Shown piece by piece: positions 32,558 to 44,394 of a stretch of DNA of 64,000 bases. Origin of the DNA: Tupaia tana (taxonomy: Eukaryota > Chordata > Mammalia > Scandentia > Tupaiidae). The position numbers and the translations under genes are program-made. Each line of letters starts with the position of its first letter. Positions within the stretch are counted from its first letter, which is position 1. Location of the stretch: assembly GCA_026018925.1 (NCBI GenBank), contig JAKSZU010000025.1, positions 21,493,391-21,557,390 of the forward strand, given 5' to 3'. Under the pieces are notes generated by a model that made no database searches, had not been told where the DNA came from, and saw nothing but the letters and a program-made list of their open reading frames with translations.

Positions 32558-32850
32558 TTAAGAACCCACAGGCATAGTGGTTAAGGCACTGGACTCCCAC
32601 ATAGCCAACAGTAATTTGCACCCTGGACAAGAAGGCTTGAAATTTATATGGGACATATGTGCCTGTGTGCCCAAAATCTCAAGAGGGGAATAGAGGAGAA
32701 GGGATGGTAGAGTGGCCATCTCCCCTGGTGGGGGGAGGGTGCTTTCTCACTTTCTGTCTCTCTGTCTCTGTATCCAGTGAGTACATATTTCCTATAGCAA
32801 AAGTCTTTCTAAAAAGTATAAGTAAATAAATAAATACATAAATAGAAGAA
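32558..32850 (+). mobile_element. tRNA-derived SINE, type A, diverged
   Basis: Head AGAACCCACAGGCATAGTGG with a degenerate B-box (GTAATTTGCACCCTGG), body with AAAATCTCAAGAGGGGAATA, GTGGGGGGAGGGTGC, TTTCCTATAGCAAAAGTCTT end and (AAAT)n tail. Confidence 0.85.
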
Positions 32851-34645
32851 GCCACTAACCCTTCTAGTGGTTACTGAGTAAATATATCTTTTCCAACTCT
32901 ACAAAGATATGATACAGAGTTTGTTCCTTAAAATCTGGTTGTCCACTTTCTTATTAATCTGTAAGATGTTCAACATGCTGAATTTACGTAGGATGCATGA
33001 AATAAGAAATAATATGATGTAAAATATTCCAAAAGACTGAAGACAGTTTAACAAAATGCTCATTCATCCAACGCTCCTTGGATGCTTTTGGGATTTAGGG
33101 GACATCTGGGCACATCTAAAAGATGGTCTTTAAGTTCACACTTACTTCATTGAAGCTAAAAGGATACAGTGGACAAATCAGTAATGGCAAAATAGCAACA
33201 CATCCGAGGAAAGAAAGAAAAGTAAAGTGTGGGCAATTAAGACCTAGTCACATGGTGGAAGGCAGGGCAGTGATATCAGGAAGATCTGAGTCCCGGACAG
33301 ATTGAGGCTCTGACCTAGTAAAGCACCTTCAACAGCATTTCTACTTGGGTCCAAAAAACATTTGCCCCTGTAGGGAAAGAAATGTACATACTTCTTTTCT
33401 GCAGCAGTCTTGACAAATTTTTCATTTAATAAATGGCACTAAATGAAGAGCCCTCTAGAATGACAGTCCTAATTGGCAGTTCTCAAGAGACGATACCTAT
33501 GTTGATTATGGTTCTGAGGGCTCTTTCTTTCACTCAGAGTCCTACCTGTGAGATCCTGTGTTTCTCCTATCAGACTCCCTTCCCAAGTAATGATTCCGTC
33601 TCCTCGCCTTTAATTGGCTTTGCAATGACAGCTCTGCCTTTTCCCAGCATTGCTTAGTAGGCTTAACACAGCTTTTGATGAAGAAAAAAGAATACAGCTC
33701 TCCTCATTGAATTAAAAGCCAAACTTAAACATTCAATGTCACAAGAGGTACATGTTCACATTCTGAGACATTTAATGATGACCGCAGATGTCAATATTTT
33801 GTCCCAAATATTAAATTTAGTGTGTATTTTATCTTTTTTTTAATTTTACCTTATTTTTGATCCATAAATCATTTTTTAAAATAATTTATATTTTCTCAAA
33901 GAGTGGTACCACTAAGTAATTTCAAATACCCATAAACAAGCATAAATTAATACTTATAGGTAAATGAAGCCCAACATTCATGAGTAACCTTTTCAAAACC
34001 TGCCAAAAATTGGTGAATATGGATGTTTTATTCAGCCAGCTTCATTGCTTTCTTGTTTTGTGCCTAAGGCTTAGCAAGTAGAGTTTCAAAGCATCAAGCT
34101 TTCATGTTTTTGACTGACATCGAATTTTTGCTAACTTTAAAAGATTTTTTTTTTGCTAACCTTGTCTTTTCATATATTTTCTCCTGTTCATAATCACATA
34201 CATATATATAAATTCTTGGTGGATTAATAAATATGGTCATTTATTTAAATCCCAATACTAGGTAGGATATATTTCAAACAATAGGGGAAAATACATCTTG
34301 CTTCATGTATTTAGACTTGTTTGACATTTAAAAAAATTTTTTAATACATTCAATGTGAAAAGATAATACATGTAAATGAAGAGCTGACTTTAAAGAACTA
34401 CAAGTGTTTCTATAATTAAGTTTAAGGGCTTCTGTTTTAATTGTCTTATAATGATTATTCAAGCCAACAAAAGTTTTGTATTTAAAAAGAGACTAATATT
34501 GTCTTTAACTTCAGCTCTTTATTTTTAAGGAAGTTAAAAGGTAAGGAGAATAAATTTTAAAAGCTTACCTCTATTGTTAGATGTTTGCAGTTGGTAGAAT
34601 GGTCATGGTATGTAATTATGCTAATATATACTGGCTTTATCAGAT
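32851..34645. other. unique AT-rich intergenic DNA
   Basis: About 1.8 kb with no recognised repeat. Open frames at 33123-33305 and 33433-33657 have no motif or splice context. Confidence 0.5.
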
Positions 34646-34800
34646 GTCATATAATCCTGATGAACACTAGACTTAGAAGACATGTGTTCTAATCCATGGC
34701 ATGAAATTAGCTAGCTGTGTGACCTCAAATAGCTGATATAAACTCTTAAGTTTCAGGATCTCTGTCTGTAGACACGTTGGATGACAAAATTTTCAGTCTC
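34646..34800 (+). repeat. MIR relic
   Basis: ACTAGACTTAGAAGACATGT, TTAGCTAGCTGTGTGACCTC and TTTCAGGATCTCTGTCTGTA follow the MIR order closely. Confidence 0.75.
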
Positions 34801-35365
34801 TTGTAAATGATAACATTTCACAATGGTGTAAAAAAATCATGACCAATTTATTAATCTCCAATGCAAAATAAAATCAGAATATAAAGAGGCTGAAAAGTTC
34901 TTTAATTTCCTGAATGTTCAATAAACATCCATTACTTTAATTCTACAATAACGGAGATTTGCATGAAAAAAAAGAGATTAATAATTTGAGATCCTGCTTT
35001 GGGCAATATAAGAAGGAAATATTTTCTTTTGTATAATTGATAATCTGTTCTAGAATCTCTGTGATTATCTGAGTTACTTTTAGGACAAGAAGAAGGTTAT
35101 TAGGCATTTTAGGTATGGACATTAGCTGTTCTAGAAATTGCACAATAAGGTCCCCAGATAACTGCATGAGAATGGTTATAGTTAAATATGTTTATTCTAC
35201 CATTTCTCTTCCCGTCAAAGTAGAACTCCCAAGGCGCATGAGAATTATGTGATAGGAAGATTCTTTATCTCCTTTTTTTGTACATTTGATATAAATAATA
35301 ATTGTATATAGTGCTTCATATATTGAAGTGTTTATCTTGGAAAACTTTTAGATTTAGAAGTGACA
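34801..35365. other. unique AT-rich intergenic DNA
   Basis: No feature recognised. Confidence 0.5.
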
Positions 35366-35560
35366 AGGTTTTATACAGTAACTTAGTTCAACCTCAGAAA
35401 CTAGACTACTTGAATTCTAAATCTGGTGTTAGCATTTCCTACCTGTGAGACCATGGGATTATAGAAACTATCCAATTCTTCTGTGCCTCAGTTTTACTGT
35501 CTATAAAATTGGAATACTAGTGCCACAGTAATATTGTTATACTGTATTAGTACATAATAT
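35366..35560 (+). repeat. MIR relic
   Basis: TTGAATTCTAAATCTGGTGT, TTCCTACCTGTGAGACCATG, TTCTGTGCCTCAGTTTTACT and GTCTATAAAATTGGAATACT match the MIR core and flanks in order. Confidence 0.8.
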
Positions 35561-35700
35561 TGACAGAGGTTTTATATATATAAATACATATATATGAATA
35601 TATTACATATGAATGATTCTTATATATTTATACATGTTATATAGGGATATATATGAATTTTATATATATGTACAGACAAACACACAGACACATATATGAA
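35561..35700. repeat. TA-rich low-complexity tract
   Basis: Imperfect TATATA and ATATGAAT repeats following the MIR. Confidence 0.8.
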
Positions 35701-36265
35701 TGATTGATATTAAAATCCATTATTAAGTGCCCAGTTCAACGGCTGGCAAGTTGTGAGTGACCAATATATGCTACTACCAATGCATATACAGATTATTTCC
35801 ATATGATAATAGTAACTCTGGGAACCATTACGAGAGCCAAAACAAGGGTTATTGAGCAGTAAGAGTTGACTCCGAGTTCTGTCTTGTAACTTATTGTAGG
35901 ATTTGGGGGAAGAATAAGAAGTAATTCAGGTATGTTTTTGTATTTGGAAATACTAATTAGCAAGAGCCTTTATTTACAGTTGCCTTATTCTTTTTTTATG
36001 GAAGGTAAGGCTGGCCACAGGACATTTATCTTCATCTGAAATCACGTTATCCTCTCAGGAGATTCTCTCCTGAGTAAGAGTATGATCGGGGCAAGTGGAA
36101 GATTGAATGACCCCATTGTCTGAGAAGAAACGATATTATAAAGTTTGCTTGTAGTTTGAAGATTGAAAGGAAATTCTTATCAATTCTTATCAAAACCTGA
36201 AGATGTAAATTTACTCGATGTTCAGAGACAATATAATGCTGAGCCTGTGAGGGGAGTATACATCA
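35701..36265. other. unique AT-rich intergenic DNA
   Basis: No feature recognised. Confidence 0.45.
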
Positions 36266-36269
36266 ATAT

Positions 36270-36800
36270 ATACCCAATATGTAACTCCTTAACCTTGAGT
36301 ATGAGTGGAATCTGCAAATCTGATGAAATTCACTCCCATTATTAAGTTATGTTATGTGACAAAGTTATGCTTAAAAGGAGAAATTATCTTTGGTGACCCT
36401 GACCTGAATAGATGGGCCATTCAAAGGGACTCTTCTTTTCTCCGGGATGGAGATTTGACCAGGTACAGATTTTTCATTACTGACTTAGAAGATGGGGGCC
36501 AGGGAGAATTGGCAGGGACTTGTCAATAGCTTCCAGGATTTTGAGTGACCTGTGAACAAGAGTCAGAAAGAAAACGGGACCTCAGTCCTACAACCATTGA
36601 ATTCTTCCAACAGTCATGTGATCTTGGAAGAGGACCTTGAGCTCCAGAGAAGACTTAGCCTTGTGAGACCCTAGCTTCTCAGTAGTGTCCTTACCAGACT
36701 TACGCCCTACAGAAGTGTGAGATAATAAAGGAGCATTATTTTAAGCCAAAAGTTTATGGCAATTTGTTACACACCAATCGGATACTAGTGCCTGTACCAA
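36270..36800 (+). mobile_element. MaLR (MLT1-type) LTR
   Basis: Contains AAATTCACTCCCATTATTAA with TTATGTTATGTGACAAAG, GACCCTGACCTGAATAGATG, CGGGACCTCAGTCCTACAAC, CTTGGAAGAGGACCTTGAGC, AGAAGTGTGAGATAATAAAG (with AATAAA) and TTATGGCAATTTGTTACACA. This is the standard MLT1-type order. It is a solo LTR with no internal genes. Confidence 0.85.
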
Positions 36801-37424
36801 AAAGCTATAAGCTCCTAGTTATTGGCTCAAGTTTTCCAAAGTTCTAACTTTTACTTTGAAACTCAAATAATATCAACACTCACTGACAATTTAAAAGCTC
36901 ACTTCATTTGAAGAAGGCATGTATGAGAAACTCAAGCTCATTTTCTGTAACTCATTTTATAAGGATTAAACAAAGCCACATGTGAAAACTTATGACAATT
37001 CTACTCCAATAGACTAGGAGTAGAATCTGAGTCCTTACACTTTCAGGTTCTGTGTGTGCATGTGTGTGTGTGTGTGTGTATGTGTGTGTGAGAGAGAGAG
37101 AGAGACTCTCAAACATACCTTTTATTTGGACCTCTATCCAATATAAAATTGTATCCAATACGATGACTTCAGTAATAAATATATGATAACAATGACTTCC
37201 AAGCTTATTCTTTGACAGTCTAGATCCCTTTCAACATATGACATGCATACAACTGCCTCTACTTACCCCATAAATTTAATTCATCTTGAATAGCTCAAAA
37301 ACAATGTGGTCAATATTGAAATATTAATCTTTCTCTTTGAATCTATTATTATCCTAGCATTTTCTATTTCAGTTCATAGGAACACTATCCTTCTGGTTAC
37401 TAAAGGAAAAGCATACAACACACA

Positions 37425-37464
<40 letters not shown>

Positions 37465-38225
37465 GACACACACACACACACACACACATATATACATATG
37501 AGTTTTCTCTTTTTCTCACATCATACCAGTTGAGATAATCTGCTGCTTGTCTATCTTTATAATATATTTGATGCTGGTCATTTTTCACTGTCCCTATACT
37601 GAACTACACTGAAATGGGCCATTACCATGACTCATTAGCCAGCTAAATGGTCTCTGCTTCTTCTCCTGGTTGTCAACAAACTATGCTTCATAAAGTACCA
37701 GAGTGATCCCACTGTAATAGTCCAAACACTTTATCCCTTTGTGCAGACCCTTTAACACTTTCCATCCCAGTTAGAGGACATTTCAAGTTCTTAAAATAGT
37801 TTACTCGCTCTTTCTCAAGAAGATCATACATACTTTCAATGCAAAGTTAGTTTTTCTTTTTCCTACTGCTTTTGCACTCTTCCTTGAATTATGCAAATAG
37901 TTCAATTAGGCCTTCCATCGGGAATTGCTAAAGTCCTGGCTTCTCAGTCCATCCTTCAGTGATAAGAAAGATGGGACTCTCCTAGGAGAGATGGAGTGTG
38001 AATACTGGCTCAACTGTGGCCTCAGGACAAAGATAAGGACCTCCATGCAAGAAGGAAGAATATTTAATTAAACTTTGTAACAAATCATTTCAGATCAAAT
38101 ATAAGCCAGTGAGAACATAGAGAAACTCCAGGTGCTACAGACTCAAGGGGAAATTGCACCTCTTACAGGCTTTTCTTTGTGAAATTCTATTAAGAGCTCC
38201 TAAGAAAGAATGATGTTGGTGAGGA
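36801..38225. other. unique DNA with two compound microsatellites
   Basis: A (TG)n(GA)n tract lies at 37052-37107 and a (TA)n(CA)n tract at 37428-37492. Both create repetitive open frames. The rest shows no recognised feature. Confidence 0.6.
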
Positions 38226-38229
38226 GATT

Positions 38230-39150
38230 AGACTACATCTTCCTCATGGTGCACAACTGAAGAAAGGGAACAGCTACCAGTGTATAAAGGAGTGAAGCCT
38301 CACCAAGTCCTTATAGAGCAAAACCCTTAGGCCACTGAGAGAAAAACAGCTCTGGCATCCCCAGAGCACAGTGAGGACTGACCTGCTAGAGCTGCAACAA
38401 AAATTAAAAATAAACTGAAAAATTAAAATTATATATCCAAACCTGAAGAAGGGGAAAAAACATCCTGGGACCATCCTGGGACTTGTGGCAGAAGTTGCCA
38501 CAAGTCTGTCCCTGGCACAGGTTCTGCATAAGAATAAGTTGAAAGAGTAAAACAGAGAAACTTCTCTGATCACCCACCAGGTTTGCAAGCACCATAAATT
38601 TGGAAGAAGGAACAATTGCTGGGGGAATGGCAAGAGGGTGGAGAACCTATCCACACTCCACACATACAGGGAACAGCTAAAGAAAGGGGCCAAGACAGGA
38701 GAAATTGAGGGTGGGAGTGAACCTAGCAAACTGCCTCACCTAAGAATGAAACTGCACAGAGGAATTTAAAGTGACCGGAAACTGAAAGTAAGTAAATATA
38801 AACAAAATACAGAACCAATTCAATTTTTTTTCCAAGTTGCCTCAATCTCCATGCTAACCACACAGCAGAAAGAACATTACTCAACTCTCATCTCTAAACT
38901 AGAAGACCCTATATGTAGCAATTTATGGACATTTTTGTAACATAACCATATACAATATTCTATCAAGAGACAACATACTCAATAGAATGAGATTTAGAGA
39001 TGACATAGATTTTAGAATTAGGAAACAAAGAATTTAAATGATCTGTGATAAATATAACAACACCTCTCATAAAAATTTGGACAAAATGAACAATGAGAAA
39101 ATTTAGCAGAAGCTTCAAAAATACAAAAGTAGAATGGAAATGCAAATTCA
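38230..39150 (+). mobile_element. L1M 5' UTR-like segment
   Basis: 38960-39150 reads CATACTCAATAGAATGAGAT, GAATTAGGAAACAAAGAATT, ACAAAATGAACAATGAGAAA and AGAATGGAAATGCAAATTCA, the order of ancient L1M 5' UTRs just before ORF1. Upstream G-rich sequence (38270-38760) is probably the same UTR. A 151-codon minus-strand frame here is chance. Confidence 0.6.
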
Positions 39151-39211
39151 GCTTAATTTTGATTGTTGTTTGCATGGCATGTTAATTTTACTCTTTCTGT
39201 CTTATTACTTT

Positions 39212-39475
39212 TTTTTTTTTTTTGGAGAGGTTTTCGCTATAGGGCGCGTGTGCTCACCAGACAGACAGAGAGAGAGACAGAGACAGAAAGCGAGAAATCA
39301 CCCCCCAGGGGGGATGGTCATGCTGCAATCCCTTCTCCTCCACTCTCCTCTCAGGATCTTGGGCTCGCACGCACATGCACCTGGCGTGAGTTTTAAGCCA
39401 CCGGGTCCAGGACGCGAACCACGGTCGATTACGTGGGAGTCCAGCGACATAGCCACTATGCTAACTGCTGGTTCC
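39212..39475 (-). mobile_element. tRNA-derived SINE, type A, young
   Basis: CpG-rich minus-strand copy with CTATAGGGCGCGTGTGCTCA and intact head. A perfect 12-bp duplication, TCTTATTACTTT, lies at 39200-39211 and 39477-39488. Confidence 0.95.
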
Positions 39476-39515
39476 ATCTTATTACTTTGATCTATCTCAG
39501 TTTTTAGATTTATTC

Positions 39516-39781
39516 TTTTTTTTTTTTTTTTTTTGGAGAGACTTTTGCTATAGGGCGCGTGCGCTCGCCAGACAGACAGAGACAGAGAGACAGAAAGCGA
39601 GAAATCACCCCCCAGGGTGGATGGTCACGCTGCAATCCCTTCTCCTCCATTCTCCTCTCGGGATCTTGGGCACACACGCACACACGCCCAGCGTGAGTTT
39701 AAGCCACCGGGTCCGGGACGCAAACCGCGGTCGACTACGTGGGAGTCCAGCAACATAGCCATTACGCTAACTGCTGGTTCC
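39516..39781 (-). mobile_element. tRNA-derived SINE, type A, young
   Basis: CpG-rich minus-strand copy with an 18-20-base T-run, CTATAGGGCGCGTGCGCTCG, CCCCCCAGGGTGG and complete head. It abuts the T-rich tail complement of the next old SINE, which probably was its target. Confidence 0.93.
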
Positions 39782-39782
39782 C

Positions 39783-40030
39783 TTCATTTTTTTTTTTTTC
39801 CAATTCCTAGAGAGCACATGCGCTTACAAGACAGAAAGAGAGGAAGAAAACACTCCCGAGGGAGTATGGTCATATTGCAACCTCTTCTCCTCCATTTCTC
39901 CATCCTGATAGCACTTAGGCATGCATTTACAAACTCCCAGGGTGTTTTTTAAATTCTTGGGGCTGAGATTCAAAACATAGTCATCCATGTGAGCTCTAAC
40001 TCCCTGAAACACTAATCTTCAGGGCCAGTT
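39783..40030 (-). mobile_element. old type A-related SINE
   Basis: Minus-strand copy: T-run, GAGAGCACATGCGCTTACAA, AGACAGAAAGAGAGGAAGAA, CACTCCCGAGGGAGTATGG, TCTTCTCCTCCATTTCTCCA and a head complement ending CAGGGCCAGTTCA. It is more diverged than its left neighbour. Confidence 0.75.
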
Positions 40031-40249
40031 CAGTGTTTATATTTCAAGTGAATTCTTCTAGGCACATTTTTTGTTGGACCTGAATTGGGTTAAGTCCTTC
40101 GTGTGATTTAATTTTAGTTCTACATTTGATTTATTATTGATTTCCTTTCCAAAACATTTTAGTAACTACGTTGGTAACTTAACAGACAACTTAATTAATT
40201 AAGTGAAGTTACTTAGATAACATCAGAGAACTATATATCAGAACAAAAC
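40031..40249. other. unassigned DNA within the L1M cluster
   Basis: No clear feature; could be decayed L1M ORF1 region. Confidence 0.3.
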
Positions 40250-40401
40250 ACATCAGAAGGAAAGGACTTTATGTATTATTATAATAAAACAAACAAAATG
40301 ACCAAGAAGACATGACAATTCTCAAAATATATGCGATTTGAAACATGAATACTAAAGCATAAAGCAAAGTGGATATAACTGCAAGAATAAAAATGAAACA
40401 A

Positions 40402-40680
40402 TCTGGAGGAGATGGTATAATGGTTACATTGCTGGATGCTCACAAAGTCAACTGGGGTTCAAGTCCCAGACCTGGCAGCTTAACACTCATGCTAGGCACA
40501 TATGCAAGTGTGTCCAAGATGCTGAGAGGAGAATGGAGGAGAAAAGATCGTGGCATGGCCATCCCCCTGGAGGGTGATTTCTTGCTTTCTGTCTTTCTGT
40601 CTCTGCGGTGACGGCATGTGCCCAATAGCAAAAATCTCTCTCTCTCTCTAAAAAAAAAAAAAAAGGAAAGAAAGAAAAAA
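40402..40680 (+). mobile_element. tRNA-derived SINE, type A
   Basis: Head CTGGAGGAGATGGTATAATG with GGGTTCAAGTCCCAGACC B-box, body, CCCCCTGGAGGGTGATTTC, GCCCAATAGCAAAAATCTCT end and A-tail. It is inserted in L1M ORF2. Confidence 0.88.
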
Positions 40681-40830
40681 TAAATAAAAAAGGTAAAGAA
40701 GGAATCTATACTTATCTTTGAAGAATTCAACATTCTTCTCTAAACAACTGATAGAATATGTAAATATACAGTCAATAAAAATATTGGTGACTGAAATAAT
40801 ACTATCAAACAAGACTACTAAATTTACTTT

Positions 40831-41104
40831 TTTTTTTTTTTTGAGAGGTTTTGGCTATAGGAGCATGTGCTCGCCAGACAGAGAGAGACAGAGAGACAGG
40901 AAGCGAGAAATCACCCCCCAGGGGGGATAGCCATGCCACAATCCCTTCTCCTCCATTCTCCTCTTGGGATCTTGGGCACACACGCATGCACGCACGCACG
41001 CACACACTCCCGGTGTGAGTTTTAAGTCACCGGGTCCGGGATGCAAACCGCTGTCGAATACATGCAAGTCCAGCGACATAGCCATTGCGCTAACTGCTGG
41101 TCCC
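40831..41104 (-). mobile_element. tRNA-derived SINE, type A
   Basis: CpG-rich minus-strand copy with T-run, GGCTATAGGAGCATGTGCTC, a short (GCAC)n expansion (about 40976-41006) and intact head. A perfect 13-bp duplication, CTAAATTTACTTT, lies at 40818-40830 and 41105-41117, so the L1M frame can be followed on both sides. Confidence 0.95.
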
Positions 41105-42120
41105 CTAAATTTACTTTAAATTGTAGAATATTCCACCCGACAATAGCATTAATCCATGTTCTTTCCAAGTAAACATGGAACATTCACCAATATCTACTAC
41201 GTATTGAATAAAAAAGCAAACTTTAAGAAGTAAAATCTATGGCAATTAGAAATTAAAATTTTAAAAGTCATGCTACTTAGAGTAAAATACTTTGTAATAT
41301 TTACAGAAGTAACTTAAAAAGAAATTGTGTTTGAAATTTAAAACTGAAAACTGTAAAATTTCCTGAAGCAAACAAAGGAAGAATTATCTTTGGAAAGATT
41401 TTTTTTTTTAGATATGACATCAAAATCATGATTCTTGAGAGAAAACCTGCTGAAATAAACTTCATTCTAAACACTTAAACATTTAAAAACATTTTCCCTT
41501 TGAAAGACACCGATAAGAAATGAAAAGACATGTCATGCACTGGGAAAAATGTTGTCACTTATTTGAAATATTTTCAAAAACCTAATATTGCAAGTACTTA
41601 TATGTATAATATAAAAGTAAACCTCAAAATTCACAGTACGAGCACACACACAAAGTCCAGTAAATAGTAGGCAAAAGATTTCAACAGATCAAAGATGATA
41701 TATGCAGAACAAATGAGCACATGAAAACATCCCCTACATCATGAGCCATTAGGGAAATGCAAATTAAAACCATAATAAGATGCCATTACTCTCTTGTTAA
41801 AATGGCAAAAACAAAAACAAAACATCCTGATACGAAATCATGATGAGGATACAGAGTGATTGGAATTCTCATGCACTATGGAAATCCAAAATGTAACAGA
41901 TACTTTGGAAAATAGTTTGACCTTCTTTTCATGTTAATCATGCCTTCACCATTTGATCAAGCAGTTTCATTTCTATTCACTTATCCAAGAAAAATAAAAA
42001 CATAAGTTCAAACAAAACTTGGCTTAGGCACATTCAGAGCAGCTGTATCCATAATGTTAAATAGTACACACTGACTTCAGCTGCAGAATATGCAAGCTGC
42101 AGAAGACTCATACAGAAAAA

Positions 42121-42432
42121 TACCAAACAAAAATACAAAGAAATAAGCTACTGATACATCTCCTTAAAAATAGATAAATCGTGAATGCTTAAAGCTACAT
42201 GAAATCAGGCTCAGTACATACACACACATGCAATCACGCATAAACACAAGTATGCTATAGAAATCCTGGAAGGAGAGTCTGTTTGGCTTAAACTTGGTCA
42301 TATATCCACTGTCTTTGTCAATCCCTTTAATATGAAATTTAATATGCAAGGAACAAGACTTCCATGGAACATTGAAATTGACCAAAACAAGGAGAAAAGA
42401 ATGATGTACCTACATATAAAAATATATCTGTT
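42121..42432. other. intergenic DNA, no clear feature
   Basis: Possibly decayed L1 3' end; not assignable. Confidence 0.35.
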
Positions 42433-42600
42433 GGGACCAGCAAGTGGTGCAGTGGTTAAGACACTGGATTCCAACATGGAGGACGGAAGTTTGAGTCCTA
42501 CACTTGGTGGCTTGCTTTCTCATTTTCCCTCTCTCTCTCTCTTTCTGTTTCTTTCAAGTCAAATTAAAAAATAATAATAATAAGTAAAATTAAATAAATA
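42433..42600 (+). mobile_element. tRNA-derived SINE, type B (short)
   Basis: GGGACCAGCAAGTGGTGCAG head, GTTTGAGTCCTACACTTGG, CTTGCTTTCTCATTTTCC, TC section, GTCAAATTAAAAAATAATAA tail. Confidence 0.88.
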
Positions 42601-42605
42601 ATTAG

Positions 42606-43038
42606 TTTTAAAAGTATCTATAGTCTACATGTTACGCAAACATTTGAATACATATATTTTCTCTATACTTATTAAAATCTCGTCTTCAACCAAATAGAAT
42701 GCAAAAAATTCTCATAACCTCCTAGGTTAAGAGGTATAAGGTTCTAGATGACTTGTCTGATCTCTTTTGTGCTTTTCTTAGATCTTTTGTCTGTATAAAG
42801 CATTTGTTTCTATACTTATGTAACCAAAAGTTACTTTCTCAAACAGTAACATTTAAATGATGACTTTAATGTTACAAACTGCTCATAGGGGCCCAAGGAC
42901 ATTGTATAGATATACAGCTTTAAGTGTTATTTAAGGATTTTTCACTCTTGTGACCTTCCTGTGTTCATGGAGGAAACAAATAAAATGGGGATAGACAACA
43001 TACATGGTGCAACTGGGTGATATACAAAATGTGTCTGT
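42606..43038. other. unique AT-rich intergenic DNA
   Basis: No feature recognised. Confidence 0.45.
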
Positions 43039-43054
43039 AAAAAGACGCAGCACT

Positions 43055-43237
43055 GGGGACCAGCAGGTGGCGTGGTGGTTAAGGCGCTGGACATTCCCAC
43101 ATGGCTGACCATGGTTCAAGTCCTGGACCCGGTGGCTTGCTTTCTCACTTTCTCTCTCTGTGTCTCTCTCTCTCTCTCTCTGGTTAAAATAAGTAAATGA
43201 ATAAATAAAATTAAAAATAAATAATTCTAAAAAAAAA
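43055..43237 (+). mobile_element. tRNA-derived SINE, type B (short), young
   Basis: GGGGACCAGCAGGTGGCGTG head, GGTTCAAGTCCTGGACCC, CTTGCTTTCTCACTTTCT, (TC)n, GGTTAAAATAAGTAAATGAA tail. A 16-bp duplication, AAAAAGACGCAGCACT, lies at 43039-43054 and 43238-43253. A good reference copy for type B. Confidence 0.95.
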
Positions 43238-43253
43238 AAAAAGACGCAGCACT

Positions 43254-44394
43254 AATACATATATGATGCATATGTATATTATTTTCTTAAACAGATTAAA
43301 CATAAAATAAGTAAATAAAGTTGATGTTAAATGTAGAATAACATTTTAAAACCTCGGGAGTCTGTTCTGGTCGGCTACCCCTAATGAGTACCAACCAGAT
43401 CACTGCCTACTAGGTGGGACCCCAGCCCCCTGAATCTGGAGAAGACAGGTGTCTTACACAGCATGGGGGGGGGGTTAATGTCACACAGGAGAATGCATAG
43501 AGCAGTGCATTGGTTCAGCAGGAAGCAGCCTTAGGAAGCCACTAAAAATGCCACATGAAAACAAAAACCAATTTTAGAGAAAGCCACCAAATCACTAGAA
43601 TTCCTCTGTATGACTTCCCATAGAAATGCAGTCAGTGCATCTTGACCACAAGATTTAATGTTCATCGAACAATTGTTATCAAACAAGAGCTAGACAGTTA
43701 TTTAAGTCATACTCACACTAGCCTGGCAAGTGGATAACAATAACACGATTTATTATTATCATAAGTAGACACTTAGGATCAACGACCTTCAATCTGTCAT
43801 CTTTCAGGGCCCGAGGGACCTGCTAAGTGAATGAGTCAAAACTGAAACTGAAGTTTTGCTGATTCTAATCTATCGGGCTCCCATCTTTTCTAGTCACCTC
43901 TCATGTATTCTTTCAGTGTACTTCATGAAATGCCCGTATACTGTTAGGACTGTGATGTTACCAAGTTCTTTTTGTTTGTTTGTTCTCAGGGTGTGTGGGA
44001 TGTTTTAAAACCCAAAAATGTTTTACTGTGGAGCATTTTCACAACAACTATTTTGATTTGTATTACTTTTACTGAAGAACTGGGTTTTTAAGAATTAGAT
44101 ATCCCAGAAGACATCTCTGTGTAGCACAATTTGAAGTGGAGACAATTATCTTCCGTTCTAGGAATTGTGTAGCTGCCAACTCAAATCTGAGGTCACCAGA
44201 TTCACATTGAGGTCTTGACATTTGCAGAATATCTATCAACTTAGCTTAAATTCTATCAAAAGTAGTTCTTAGCAAAGTACTAGAGACATAATCAGTGCTC
44301 AAGAACTTCATAAATGGTCAATGTTTCACTTATTTCAGCCTTTGAAATTGGACTACCTGCTCAGAGTTCAATTTTTGTCTTTGCCATGAAAAAA
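43254..44394. other. intergenic DNA, weak MIR-like patch
   Basis: Positions about 43725-43880 faintly follow MIR minus-strand order (GACCTGCTAAGTGAATGAGT, GAAACTGAAG). A G-run sits at about 43465-43474. Nothing else recognised. Confidence 0.4.

Larger units (their letters stand above)
40250..42120 (+). pseudogene. L1M ORF2 remnant interrupted by SINEs
   Basis: 40255-40400 matches the L1 endonuclease region in order, and 40690-41200 continues it with TTCAACATTCTTCTCTAAAC, ACTATCAAACAAGACTACTA and AACATGGAACATTCACCAAT. From 41340 (TGTAAAATTTCCTGAAGCAA) to 42050 it matches the C-terminal third, so the reverse transcriptase centre is deleted between about 41280 and 41340. Many stops remain. SINEs split it at 40402-40680 and 40831-41104. 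Confidence 0.75.

Noticed and set aside
38274-38729. 151-codon minus-strand open frame
   Set aside because: Lies antisense to an L1M 5' UTR-like segment, and its composition (F, L, C, S-rich) reflects purine-rich DNA on the plus strand.
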